Below, piece by piece: positions 10,935 to 24,100 of a DNA stretch of 64,000 bases. Location of the stretch: the NCBI GenBank assembly GCA_032718475.1, contig JAUCBJ010007490.1, positions 1 through 64,000 on the forward strand. The letters run 5' to 3'. How positions within the stretch are numbered: the stretch's first letter is position 1; every line of letters starts with the position of its first letter. The stretch is from Nemertoderma westbladi. Taxonomy: Eukaryota > Xenacoelomorpha > Nemertodermatida > Nemertodermatidae. A program made the position numbers and the translations under genes. A model generated the notes under the pieces. The model was not told where the DNA came from, did no database searches, and worked only from the letters and a program-made list of their open reading frames with translations.

Positions 10935-11215
10935 CACCACGATGACAGTAATGATCTCCGGTTGACACGAATCCAATTGGGCTTCGAAGAAAATGGTTTC
11001 GTCCCCAGGGTGACAAGAAACAAGTAAGATCTCGTGATTATTCTGTTAAACGTATCTGAAAATACCCATTCATTGCATCTAGGGTCGTGAACCATTTAGA
11101 GGATGGATTAACATTATCGATTGCTTCCTTTGGGTTGAAGATGGATATACAACTCTTTCAACTTCCCGGTTGAGCCTTGTTAAATCAACTGTTAATCTCA
11201 GGATAGCCTCCATTT
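10935..11215 (-). pseudogene. Ty3/Gypsy reverse transcriptase fragment (frameshifted)
   Basis: On the minus strand, 11215 to about 11040 reads as the Gypsy RT segment around LTVDLTRLNREVERVVYPSS and then, after a frameshift, the part leading to NEWVFSD. From about 11020 to 10935 it reads SPWGRNHFLRSPIGFVSTGD. These blocks have the order and spacing of a Ty3/Gypsy RT. Frameshifts make it non-functional. It lies opposite in strand to the Gypsy relic that follows. Confidence 0.6.
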
Positions 11216-11579
11216 TGACATCAGTTAGCTAGAGGACACAGCATAGTGACTGCTTACCTGCAGAAGACCTAGCAGTTGTACTGTATCCGTTTACCGGACC
11301 CACTTCGACTATTATACTTGGGACCACCCAAACTTATTATACTTGGATATTGCATTAGTTTCACCTATCCTTACATGACGCAGTGTGTAGCTGCTGTTCG
11401 ACATTAGCTCCAGACATTACGTGGGAATGCACTGTATACAACAGAATTGCCAAACTGTACTCAGAGTCTATCCTCTATTGCTGTTCCATACTGCCTGTCT
11501 GCCTGCATGCCAAGTAGGCCTAGCATACTACAGCCACCTACTAGCCAACCCAGAAAACAGTTACCTATAAGCGAACGAG

Positions 11580-12425
11580 ATGGACCCAGAGACTGACCAG
11601 AAGAGTGATACCAGGTGGCATCGCTCTTCTGCGATAGCACCGATCCACAGAACCAGCTAAATACCCCAACCTCGCCAATCTTCATCGCAATCTGGCCCAC
11701 AAACAGCGACCATTGCTGAACTTTTGGCTCGACAACAGGCTGATGCCGAAACTAGGAAGGTGCAACAACAAGCTGCATCAGCGGCCCAGATGGTGAAACT
11801 AATCAGTGCATTCCAGGGACAACTCGGAGCGGGCCCAACGGCAGCCGAGCCATGCCTCCAGCCCCCGTCACCAGACAACCGCCCCCTGGGAATGACCCAC
11901 CACATCGATGCCGCATTCTCGAAAGAACCGGCCTCGAGAAAATCGACGGAGACATTGAGTTCTCCCTATTCTGAAACTGGAGAGAAGCATGGTGGGTGCA
12001 CGTGCACCACCAGCAGGCCTCTACCTTCCCCCGAGACTCCCATGTATACACGCTCGTATCCGCTATCATTCGGGTCCTCCAACAGACAATCACTGTCACA
12101 CTACATGTCGACATCGACCACCCGTACACAACAACTGACACGATTTTTAACACGTTACATTCCAAAAGAAGCGTGGTCATCGATGACATCCGCTTCCACT
12201 CCAAATGAATTCCTAAATATAAATGAGACCACTCGCAATCCAATAATGAGAAACTGCATCCAGCAAACTAGCAACCCACCAGCTCGGAAAGCTCTTGTTC
12301 AAACTGCGGATGCCAACACACTGCAGACAGACAAAACTGCCCCGCCAGGGACACAACCTGTGGGTCTAGCAGGAAGGCTGGTTGATTCAGGAATGTCTGC
12401 TGGTCCACCCCCAAACCAACTGTGA
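11580..12425 (+). pseudogene. Ty3/Gypsy gag relic
   Basis: A possible gag start is at 11580 (MDPETDQKSDTRWH). A stop and shift follow, then the frame 11724-12425, which begins with a Gln/Ala-rich stretch (LLARQQADAETRKVQQQA). In another frame near 12290-12360 there is a zinc-knuckle-like array (CSNCGCQH...NCPARDTTC). Several frameshifts are needed to connect these parts, so it is dead. The position just upstream of protease and RT remains supports the gag call. Confidence 0.6.
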
Positions 12426-12714
12426 AGAAAGATTGCGAAAGACTTCGCATTAACTCGATACTCCGGGCGTCTCCACTCTGTTCCATTCTTCAGACAGGAT
12501 GATCTAACCCACCATACGGTGGCATAAATAAAGTTGGCAGCGAAGAATACCCACCAGTAACGTGTTCCCTGGAGAAAATCATGGAATCATATAAACTCAT
12601 GGGTACTGTCCAGCATGTACTCCCAGTAAGCAGCACTGTAGCAACCTTGATGGGATGCGGAGTTTACCGATCCTTTGGTGGAAGGGAGTGTGACCTACTC
12701 CCATACCCTTACAA

Positions 12715-13005
12715 TGAAAGTAAACAAGTAAAGTAAAAGTAAATTTTCTTCGGCCACTAGGCCAGGGATTATGCAGAAAGTCTGATGACTTATTTCCAGT
12801 GTGGTCCCCCCAGAACTTTACTCCCCAGAGGAAACTCTAGTACTCATTTAGCTACCATTTAAGGATGCAAGGCAGAGATGCGCCCTGGCTGGTCCCTTTA
12901 AAGCATTCGTGCCGAAACAAAAACTGCCCTGGCCCATGTGAGGATCGAACCCACGGCCTACGGGAGATGTGAATTCAATGCAACCACTACACCAAGGTGG
13001 AACCT
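12715..13005 (-). mobile_element. tRNA-derived SINE
   Basis: On the minus strand there is a pol III A box TGGTGTAGTGG (12994-12984) and a perfect B box GGTTCGATCC (12951-12942). A body of about 220 bp follows and ends in a TTTACTTTTACTTTAC-like tail near 12720. No acceptor stem forms, so this is a SINE head and not a tRNA gene. The body contains TTCGGCACGAATG and CCTTGCATC...TTAAATGGTAG, which recur at about 18090-18170. It sits inside the Gypsy relic and is therefore younger than that element. Confidence 0.65.
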
Positions 13006-13010
13006 GATAC

Positions 13011-14640
13011 CTGGAATCTGGAATGAGCCAGAGCTACGCACAGCAAATGGTGAACTCATTAAGGTCGTGGGAGTATTCCATGCCCTGTTTGCTTACGATG
13101 GCAACTCAGCACCAGTCACCTACTCCTCAGTCACACACAGTCAGCTACTCCTCGAGTTCGCGAAGAACTCCTCCATGAATATGCCGACATATTCAATGAT
13201 ATTTCGCAACCCCTCAGAACCATGGTGGGACTACCTATGCGACAATAACTGAAGGACAGTGCTAAACCATTCCACGCAAATGGTGCGCATCCCATTCCCT
13301 TTGCCATGTGGGAAGAGTTAAATACTCTGCTGGATGAGATGTTTAAATCAAAGGTCATATAGCGCGTAACGGAGCCCACTGACTGCGTGCACCCAATGAT
13401 GGTCGCCCATAAAACATATGGTAAACTCAACTATGCATTGACCTTCACCATCTAAACAGTCAAGCAAAACGGCTGTACTATCTCACCCCGAACCCACGGG
13501 TGGCAATATCGGACATCTCCACAATGGTGACTATCTTCCCTGTCTTTGATGCCTCTTTTGGATATTGGCAGATGTTGGTAAGAAGAACCTCAACTCCCCT
13601 GGAAGAAGAAACCCAACTCCTTACAACCTTTGTTACACCTTGGGGGCGTTACAAACATCGAAAGAGCGTAATGTGACTAATTTCCACCAAGGATGAATAC
13701 AACAGGTGGGGCAATGACACCCGCTGGGACCTGCCAAATTGCAAAGAAATAGTCAATGATGTCCAATTATTCAATGACAACATCGGTGACCACCTCAACA
13801 GCGTCCGGTCTTTCTTCCAATGATCTCGTGAGGCTGGAATATCTCTCCACCCTGTCAAAGTTCAGTTCACCCGTGCGAGATCAAATTCGCTGGATATCTT
13901 GTCGGGTTTGATGGAATTCTATCCGACCCCGCAAATCTCCAGGCCACCATGAACTTCCCGCGACCAACTAACATCACCGACCTCTGGAGTTTCGTCAGTT
14001 TGGTGGAACTATTCACCCCATTTTCCAACAAAATGTCCTCGTCATTAACACCAATCTGCCCCCTCCTCAGTTCAAGGAACTCTTACCATTGGAATTCTGA
14101 ACACAAGGTGAAGTTTGAGAGAACAAATAAACTCGCACTTCTCTCTCCCCCCCAAAACTCGCTCCCTTCAATGCAGATCGTGAGAGCAAACTCGAAACCG
14201 ATGCATCCTGCAAACATGGTCTTGGGTACGTGCTGCTACAGTGCCACAACGACGAGTGGAAGTTTGTTGAGTGTAGGTCCCGGTTTACAACCGAAACAGA
14301 ATCGTACTATGTGATGGTCGAACTTGAACTTCTTGCTGTCACCTGGGCAACCCAGAAGGGCCGACTATTCCTCCTGGGCCTCCCCAACTTTACCCTCATT
14401 GTCGATCATCAATCCCTGGTGACTATTCTTGATCGATATATGATCGATGCTACCATATCTTCACAACCATATGGAGGAAGGGCAAAGATCATTGCATTCC
14501 AGATGCGCTGTCCCGTACAGCAATCGACAATCCATCTCCGGATGATTTGACCAACAATGGAGAGATGGAATTCCATCTCCAAGTGATTACCCTTGGGCAG
14601 ATCTCAGCAATCACTGAGGACTCTGTGTCAAAGCGTCTGT
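13011..14640 (+). pseudogene. Ty3/Gypsy pol relic (protease end, RT, RNase H)
   Basis: Readable blocks in order are a protease-tail stretch (about 13035-13150) and RT beginning near 13265 (PIPFAMWEELNTLLDEM, then RVTEPTDCVHPMMVAHK). Next come FGYWQML and TTFVTPWGRY (about 13560-13655), STKDEYNRWGND and FNDNIGDHLNSVRSFF (about 13680-13820), and FTRARS with the connection segment near 13950-14090. RNase H-like remains reach about 14560 (DALSRTAID). Many stops and frameshifts separate them. Together with 11580-12425 this is one decayed plus-strand Gypsy element. Confidence 0.65.
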
Positions 14641-14795
14641 GTCAAAGCGTGGCTGTGGACAACCAGCTATAACATATATAGACCAGCTTGAAAGGGATAC
14701 TGGACTTGAGAGAAACGACTTTGCCACTATTGAGAATCGGAAAGCCTAGAAGAATCTCATTCCCACTGTCTGAGTTCACTCTACTTAATAGTAGT
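14641..14795 (+). pseudogene. LINE 3'-end fragment with TAG tail
   Basis: The stretch reads YIDQLERDTGLERNDFATIENR followed by a degenerate end and TAGTAGTAG near 14788. This is the C-terminus of an APE-type LINE and resembles the 55860-56500 fragment more than the 57-63 kb copies. It is 5'-truncated. Confidence 0.5.
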
Positions 14796-15021
14796 AGTAA
14801 ACCGTTTAAATCAGGCAACATTGAATATAATTGCATAATCACTAATCCGCCCATAACATAACACATATCTTACATGCAATCCTATATACCTTACATTTCA
14901 AAATTTCGTATCATATCAAACTTACAAATTTAATAATGATTGTTTGACCATGACAATTGATATTATCTCACCAATATATTAAATCAGTTTGATATAAATT
15001 CGAACTATTACCAAATCTTAC

Positions 15022-15137
15022 CTAATCAATGCTTCTTCTTGCGATATGTCTGGGTGTATCTGTTCACCAGAAAGCGAACATGACCTGTCTCTTGTGTCTT
15101 TATAAAGAATATCAGTGGTAATAGCAATGTCCTGCTC
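15022..15137 (-). CDS. KIF17: KIF17-like exon 13 (probable, last one found)
   Basis: A 116-bp open segment encodes [19 protein letters not shown] and ISQEEALI, between a good acceptor (TTTTTATAG) and a good donor (AG/GTAAGA, phase 2). The strong donor shows that the gene continues below 15022. Confidence 0.65.
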
Positions 15138-18100
15138 CTATAAAAAGGTAATGTTTATCATCATATAAACAAAAAACGGAATATTAGACTAACAAAATAG
15201 GAACTGTGACCTAATAAATTCATGAGAGAAACTCACGAACTCATTCAACAAATCAAATATCTGTGTATGATATTTGATTTGTATAGCTGTCATCGGTAGT
15301 CATCATCTAAAGCCTCCTAAATGAAAAAAGAAATTGAAGAAAATGTTTATGCATTTTTACAATAATTACAGAAATGAAGGAAATCGCAACAAGAAATGAT
15401 AAAATAGTTTAGCAAGTTTCACAGGTATTATTATTCAGGAAAACCGTTTTCAAATTACATAAAAATTTAAAATATCCAATAAAAATTATGGTTTGTGTAG
15501 GGTTTACATGGCTGGAAAATGATATGCGTGAAGAATTTATTAATGTATTTTTTCAGTACTCTTTTTAAACAAAAGCAAAGAAACATTTTTCACGCCAATG
15601 TGTAATGTAGAGTCATAATGTATCTGAGGTCTTGGCTGGCTGAAATCACAAGAATCTATATAACTCTTGGATTTAAAGACCCAACGCATAGTCATGTTTA
15701 GAAAATTGAGCAATATCAATTTTATAATTTGAACAGTACTGGTAGTAAGCCTATAATACTAACTGACTGAAAAAAACTAACTGCAGTGAAGTTTTTGATT
15801 TTATCTGTAATAAGTATTCTTGTGTGGTGCCCCATCCGCTCTTATTAATATTTGCGTATAAATAAACCTTAAATTAACAACAGGATGAAATTACTTTAAA
15901 TAAATTCAACAAACCATATTATAGTCATCACACTTAAATTCGTCAAGTGTTTCAAGTTCATTTATTGCTTCTGCACTGGTGATATTATCATTTTGTTTTT
16001 TCAGTAAATCATTGGCTTCCAAATCCAAACTTTGTTTTCGACCTTGATGAAAATATAATTTGATTTGTGGGGTAGGGAGGAGTGGGGTGGGTGTATAAGT
16101 ATATCTTTATTATATAATATATTATCATACATAGAAATTAAAAACATGATATTATGCATGCATACATACCCCTGTACAAATTAAAAATATGAATTTTCAC
16201 AAAATGCAAAAGATGTATGTACAAAAGCAAAGATTGTTTGAGATTAAATTTTCCTAAATTTTGACAATTATTTCACTGAACTATCCCAATTTTAAAAAAC
16301 ACATATAAATCTGACAATCGCAATGACCCTTTCTTTGATACCAATATTTTAGAAAGAAGAAAATAAAGGGAATGTAGAAATATCGTCAGCAAAGCGGTGT
16401 AAACGCTACACCGACAGCCGACAACCGACGACCAATGCCGACAACCATTATTAAAGCTAATTAAAGCTATTTATCAATAATTGAGGGAGAGAAACAGGTT
16501 ACAGTGGAAGGTTATTCTAACCAAAACAATAAACGAGAGTGACGAACTCGGTTACATTTTCATATTTTCTATTGTCGGCAGTGGTTGTCGGCGTAGCGTT
16601 TACACCCTCATCAGAGTGCGATTTTTGTTGTAAAGGTTTGGTGGGATTATGTATCTTTAACTCACACTGAGAATGGTATTAGTAGAATGGTAATAGGATA
16701 TTATTATACTAGTGATGTAAAAGGATTTCTCATGCTCACAGCAGCGTGGCAAGCTCCCTCAGACGGCTTATAATTTATAGTCTCGCGAGTCAAATCGTGG
16801 CTCTTCCTGCTATAGAGTAGCCCTTGTATATAGTATCCTACAGCGCTGTAATTCAGCCCTCCTATTAACTAAGCACATTAATAGTCTGAAGCAGCCTGTT
16901 TAGGACGAAAACGTTGACTAATTCAGCACATTGGTGTTTTCTTCCAGCCAGCTTAGACCCCTTAACTTACCCAAACCTGTTTGTTGGTAATTTTACACAA
17001 TCATTGTTATCAACCAAACCCATCCTGGAACTCTAACTGCTGAGGACACCAAATCTCTGGATGGCACATTCACAAGAATGCTACGCCGGGTTCAAGGTGC
17101 AAAGTACAATGCACACATCTCCAACCAGACACTATATAACATTGGAGATGTCTCATTGGTTCCCCCAAGCGTGACACTGGAACAAAGCTGCCTCCCTTTG
17201 CAGAACATTGCTTTCGCCATGAGGACCAGCCTGTGCATAATTTTGTACTTTGCAGCCTCAAGGAGTGAATAGGCATGGTGGACACCCCATGACTTTCTTC
17301 AGACGAATCTTAAAGGACACTGGCCTTGAAGATGCAGATGATCTCGCAAATGTCATGGGTGAAAGGGAGTTGTGGCGGCACAATTTTGTCGACAAGCAGG
17401 CACAGCTTTCTTAAAAATACAGCTGCAATGCAGCATGCCGATCCTAGTAGTAGTAAGCATGGTGGATAGCCCATGGCTTTCTTGAGACACAACTTAAAGG
17501 ACACTGGCCATGAAGATGCGGATGATCTAGCATTGTAGCCGATTGTAGTAGTAGTAGTAGTTATCAACCCATGCGAGCGAGTCGTGACCCGCCTGGGCCT
17601 TGTTATCCAGGGGCACACCAACACAGCGCAAGTGCTGCACTTTACTATTTGTCCTGGATGAAAGAAAGGCTGTATTATTTTAAATGGAGTAGGTTGAGTG
17701 GTTAAATCAATTGTGCGTGGAATAGTTGTCTGCATTTGGATGGATGGCATTTGGGCCTTAAATTGATTTTACAATATTATCCAGGGTTCTGTAATCAATA
17801 ATGAATATTAATGAAATACCGGTTTCTAAAATGAAGTGTCTAAAATGTGTTTTTTATTTACTTCCCAAAGGGGCTTCAAAACTAAATTACCAGTGATCAT
17901 ATAATAATATAGTCTGGGTGAGGGTGAGTAAACCTGAAAGCTCCTCTCGAGGTTTTTCCCTATGTTGTGATTGATCTACACTAACTCCCAAGTTTGCACA
18001 CTATATAACTATCATACCGGATCATCCCATCCCAGCCTTCAGCAAAGACAGTGACTTGCTTTTGTAGGTTGTGTTGTGAGTAGTGGCGAGAAGACATTTC

Positions 18101-21100
18101 TTTTCGGCACGAATGATTTAATAGGACTAGTAAATTCATATCTCGGCCTTGCATCATTTAATGGTAGTTTGTGCATAAGCCAGAGAAAAGGAGCAGAATG
18201 AGCTTATGAGAAAGTTTAATAATAAATATGTTTGCGATATATGTGCATGGTTACATAGCTGTCTTGGTGTATACTGGAGCGTTATACACTATAATACTAT
18301 ACTGGTTTACTGAAATATTCTGGGGCATATTAGTTATTAAATTTGAATATAGGTGCATAGTACATTTGTAAATGTCCATTATATCAAAAATATATATTAG
18401 TAAATATGCTACCAACGAAAATTTTTTAACGATAATACATATATTATATAGATTAATAATAACGAATATATTAGTAAATATACATTAGTTTGTAAATTAC
18501 AGTACTTTGTTAGTATTCCATAGAAAAAATTGCTGTGAAAATAATGTAAACAAAGTGAGAATAATGTAGTTGATCGTTTAATGCCTATACAATAGAAGGA
18601 GTTGAAAATAATATTTTATTTTAAAATAAAACAAGTATGTTAATAGAACAGTGATAGAGTCTGTCTGACTCTACCGCCTACCATTACACAATTACTACTC
18701 ATCTATTGTATGCATTTTTTCATAAATAAAAATACTATAACTATAATCAACCTGCTTCATTTGAAGTCTCAGAATGAGCTTTCATATCCATTAACTTGAT
18801 TATATCTTGTTGAGATTTCCTTCGTTTCATATTGCCTGAAATTAATGTAAACAATGCATAAACATTTTCGTCAATTTCATTTTTTTCCATAACAGCATGG
18901 ATTTTACATAGCATCATCTTTTATTGCATCATCTAACAAGCACTATTGGTGGGGTTTTCCGAAAATTAGCCCCAGACCAAATTTAGTCCGGTGACCATCG
19001 AATGACTAAAATCTGCATTTCTACATAGGTAGTAATTTAGTTTCCATGGCGACGGAAATTTGTCTATCATATAATAATGTTTGCTATGACTTTGCTGTTC
19101 CATAAAAGGAGCATATTAACACAACTTCTCTAATGAATGGGGGTGGAGAATATAACCCTGCCCCTCAGATATGTAGTCCACTAATCTCTTACCCAAAAAA
19201 ATCTATAATTATTCTGAAATATATAAATTACACTTAAAATCAATATAGTTGTTGGGAAAGGGTAACACCTTTAGCCACACCAACTGTCCCCTGACTCTAA
19301 AGACCTAGAACCCAGCTGGGGCCGTTTGCATAAAACCGACTTATCTCTAAGTTCGACTTAACTTTAAAATAAGTCTCTACACAAATAAACTAACTCAAGT
19401 TAATTTCAGAATTAACTGATCCTATTCTATTCGAAAAAGCTTCATCCATTTCTTTCAGATTAGCTTCATGTTCCTCTTCGAGTTTAGAAATTTCTCCCTT
19501 CAGTTTATTCGAACTTTGCTTTTCGATTTCATACCGTTGTGTTAATTCTGCAACAGTTCTTTCAAATTCCTAAATATAATTAACATTTTATTATATAATA
19601 GGTGTTTTTGATGTTCTCTACTTTAATTAAGGGGGGGGGGGGGGGGGGGGTAGTACCCCAAAAATTGAAACTCACATTTTTGTGTCTCTGGACCATAAAA
19701 TTGGGTGAAAATTATTTTTTGAGCTACTAAACATCGTCTGGACTGTTTGAGAATAACCAAACCAAATATTTTTAAAATTGACCCCAAAATGGCTCCGTAA
19801 TGGCCAAAAGTGCCTTTTTGCGCCAAGGGCTATTTCTCCACCAATATTTGTTGAAATTTGTCGAAATTTGGAATATGGTTTCAGAAGAACCCTGCATCCA
19901 ATTCTTCTGAACAAATTTTGCCACAAATGCTCTGGAGCCTTTTTAGAACAAAAAGGCCCCAAAAAAGGGCTTTTTTGGGCTTTTTAATATAAAAAGGCTC
20001 CAGGGCATTTCCAACCAAATTTGTTCAGAAGAAGTATGGAGAAGGGTAATCTTAACAAGTGTACCAAATTTCAACTCATTTCATTTAAAACTGGCGTAGA
20101 AATAGCCCTTTTTCATGAAAAAACGTCATTCTGAGATATGGGTGTTAAAGTTTAAGGAACAATTCAAACCTTCCATCTATTTTAGATAATACTATTTTTC
20201 TATGTTCAACAATAACTTTGTCAAAAATGAATGAAATTCAAGGAAATTTTTCATGCTTGCTATACATATAACTAGTAAAACAACTTTCTAGCAATTTTAT
20301 TCATATCTGTAACGTGAGAGCCTTTTTTATGAAAAGGGCCCCTTACAATTGTAATATATAAAGTGCCTTTATAAATATATAAAGGCTTTTCAAAAATCAC
20401 ATCAGCTCTTACGTTTTGGGTAATAACTTGAGTTTGAGAAAAGATATGAGAAAACTGCTTGCAGATTTGAAATCTCCATTAAATTTGGCACATGATAGAA
20501 TAAATTTTTTTTTTGTCAATTTGCAAAATAGGGGGGTGCTACCCCTCCCTTAAATTTCTTAAAACCTATCACTGAAAATACAATTTCTGATTTTTTTGTT
20601 TCATTTGATGCTGAATTTAGTTGAGATTTCCTCGAATTATGGCTGTTCAGATTCCGCAAAAGTAAAAACAAAATGTTAGCAGAATTGAAATCACAGGCCA
20701 AAAAACCTCACAACGAAATTTTGCCGGGTGGTCCCTGTTTGACAATATATTAACGAAACACTATAGTCGTTTAATTCCGAAAACTGGTTGTTACTTACAA
20801 GAATGCCCCCTACTCTGCTAGTATAATGTTACTAATGCGTGGTATTATCACAGTATCTATTTATTTGTACTTGTCGTAAAGACAACATATCAAGACAATC
20901 ATGACTAATTTTCAATATTGATTTGCCAAGTGTGGCATCCAACACTTCACCACTAAAAAAGTACACTTTAAAAATTGTATTTAATAATTGAACAGATAAC
21001 TATTCCAAAAACTAATATTTTATTAATCAACCAAAAAGATATAAGAAACAATAAGAAATAGGTAAAATAAGTATAATAATAAAGGTGGCAAAAAATATTT

Positions 21101-24100
21101 ACCATTCTTATTGCCTCCTTTTCATCCTCGAGTTGTTTTATCCTTTCTAATTCCTGTTTTTCGTTCTGCTGGGTTCGTAACAAGGCTCCATCGAGATCAG
21201 TGGGAAGTTGTCCCGAAATCATCATTCGCAGTCGCTTAATCTCTATAATTTTATAAAAATATTAGATCATAGTATTCATTAAAAGTAATTTATAAGGTAC
21301 AATGCAAACAAAATTTGAATTGAAATGTTATATTGAAAGTTTCCACTTTACAATAAACGAGATTATTCAGGCTACAGATCCACCCAGAGAGGAGTGATGT
21401 TATAGTTATTTCTATCAATCAACTGCTGTTAAGAATTAATGTTTACTGTCAGGAATTAGGACCATATTATTTGTATTAACCGTTATTGTATGTATCTTTT
21501 AAACTGCTTTTAATCTTTTAATATTCTATGCAAGATATCTAAGGAACTATCAGACCTACCAACAGGAAACTTTGCCAATTTGACAAGAATATATTATTCT
21601 AACTTCAGTACACAAAGCGTATAATTCTATATTAAAATTGAAAATTAAAAATATTGAAAATATTCATCTAAATTCTAAGATTCAGACACTTATCTACAAT
21701 GTGGTCCATCAGAATTTGTATATTGTGTGTATATTGTATATAGTGTGTATATTCATCATAATTTAGTTAGGTACTTTAGTTTAGTACCAATTATTCACAA
21801 GCTATCAGATAACACGTCAGAAAAATTTCAGCACATTACATATATTCCTTGGTGATTTCTAAACAATACAGTTTTGGAAAGAACTGGACGCAATAAAAAT
21901 TCATCCCTCTCCAAGGGAAATAGGACGCGAATTGCAGCTGATTACTCTCAAAAATAAAACTGTAACTCGTTCTATTGTGTTTAGTTTATTGTTTTTGTTA
22001 AAATAACGTGCCACTGTAACCTGCTCCTTTCCCTAAATTAAGAATTGAACAATGAGGTGGGATATTAATTCGCCAAGGCGCGATTTGCGTCCAGTTTCCC
22101 CCCATGTCTCGAATTTTGATATCTTCTCATGACATCGATGAGTGAATGAAAATGTTTTTATTTTACTATCGCGACATGATCGCGTATGCCAGTAGTACCC
22201 TACACATTTGTGTTGATATCTAACTTTAAGATATTGAAAAACTCATTTCATATTTGAAATCAGCATAAAATTCTGCATTATATAGATATTAGCAAAAAAA
22301 ATTCACATATTTTGAACCCGAAAACTTAAGTTTCTTTCCCTTTAAATGACTTGATCGGGTGTTGTTTGTTGATACGTTTGTTTTAGGCGCTGTCTTGACG
22401 GAGTCAATAAAATAGCAGCAAATCAATATCCATTATTGCATTATATACATATTTCTTCATGTATATACTAGATTTATACTAGATTTATACTAGATTTATA
22501 CTAGATTTATACTAGATTTATACTATACTAGGTTTATACTAGAATTGCATCCAAGGTGGCTTTACATTATTCATAAGAACGTCATACATTAACATTAATT
22601 TTGAAGATAATAATTTTAATTGCCAATACTCATATATTTAGCATCCTTTATACTTACACATTCTTTACATACATTAATTTATTTTGTATTTCTCATCATT
22701 CTTACCGTCCTGGTATTCTCTTAGTAGTGCATCCTTGGGATCTTCATTCACCTTTGGTTTATTTTTAATATTCTTTGCTCGATTGGCATATCTAGATGTG
22801 TATAAGAAGTGGAATCAAAGATGGCAAAAATAATTAGTAAAAAAATATTTAGTAATCGAAAAAAGTATTATAGTAGGCTTATTATTATTAATAATTAAGT
22901 AAGCTTATTATTCCAGCTTACCATGGAAATGTTTAATTTGTTGATATAACCCAGACAACAGATTTAATTACAATTTCAGTGTTAACCATTATTACCAATT
23001 AATGATTTAGGCCCTAATTGATTAAATTAATGATTAAAAACTGGGATTAACTGGGATAAAAATGGGGGAGGGGGGGGGGGGTAGTCGAATTCGGGCCAAA
23101 AAATATCAATTTTTATGTATATTCCATCTGAATCAGAATGTAATGGTGATTCCAAATCTAAAAACAGTTTTCCATATTTTGTTTCGTTCACGAGATATCG
23201 TGTGTGAAGGACGGGTAGTTTCTAATCTCGCGATATAAATTAAATCGTTAAATTGTTTTTACCCGTCAATTATTTTTACGCTATGAGCGTGTCTTAAAAA
23301 AGTTTCACAGCCTTCAAATTGTATCGTACAGAGCTCATGCATGGCTTATTTTAAAGGGTATTTTCAGGAGAACAAATGTTAGTATAAGTCAAAACCAATG
23401 CTATATGCAAAGAAGGGCTATCCATCATTTAATGGTATGTATGAACGCATTCGCAAATTCTTGAGTTATTATATTTCATTGCAGTCAATTAGTAAGTTAT
23501 CTTGAAAGTCCCTCTGTAAAATATACTAACATTTGTTCTCCTGAAAATTCCCTTTAAAATTAGCCCTGAATGAGCTCTGTACGATAAAAATTGAAGGGTG
23601 TGAAACTTTTTTTAAGACACGCTCGTAGCGAAAAAGCATTCAAGAGTAAATGCGATTTAGCATAAGACAGAAATATCACGCTATGATTATTTAGCCAACA
23701 ACTAAATTATAGTCACATAATTCTGCAATGAGTAGAATGCCAATACTTGCTATATGCACTAAAACAAGGGTGCCGAATTCAAAAATAACCTCTAAAATAT
23801 CTTAAAGTTGATACAAATATGATTTCAGCTACTCAACTATGTGAAACGCAAATTAAACGCAACTACCTATGAAACAACCCGTACTTCACACACGATATCT
23901 CGTGAACGAAACAAGATATGGAAAAACTGTTTTTAGATTTGCAATCATCATTACATTCTGATTCAGATGGGATATACTTATAAATTTTAATTTCTTGGCT
24001 CAAATTTTTTAACCATTTTTTAACCATTGCATAAATGAATTTCGTAGTCTTGAATTTATTCATTTCTAAAGTCACATTCATATATTATTATAACATTGTA

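Larger units (their letters stand above)
16043..18751 (-). other. KIF17-like intron 11 contents
   Basis: This 2.7-kb intron contains a 211-bp MITE (16396-16606), a hammerhead-like relic (16879-16923), two LINE 3' fragments (17021-17560) and a SINE body fragment (about 18090-18190). The rest is AT-rich and unrecognised. Confidence 0.55.

Noticed and set aside
12940-13000. A tRNA gene on the minus strand (A and B boxes)
   Set aside because: No acceptor or anticodon stem can be drawn, and a SINE body follows, so it is a SINE head.
15270-15330. Possible kinesin exon after TTTTTTCATTTAG near 15320 (minus strand)
   Set aside because: All three frames reach a stop within 25 bases or have no donor, so it cannot be an internal exon.
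19570-19600. Phase 0 donor GTTAAT for exon 10
   Set aside because: It would put exon 11 out of frame at once. The donor at 19394 keeps exons 11 and 12 open.
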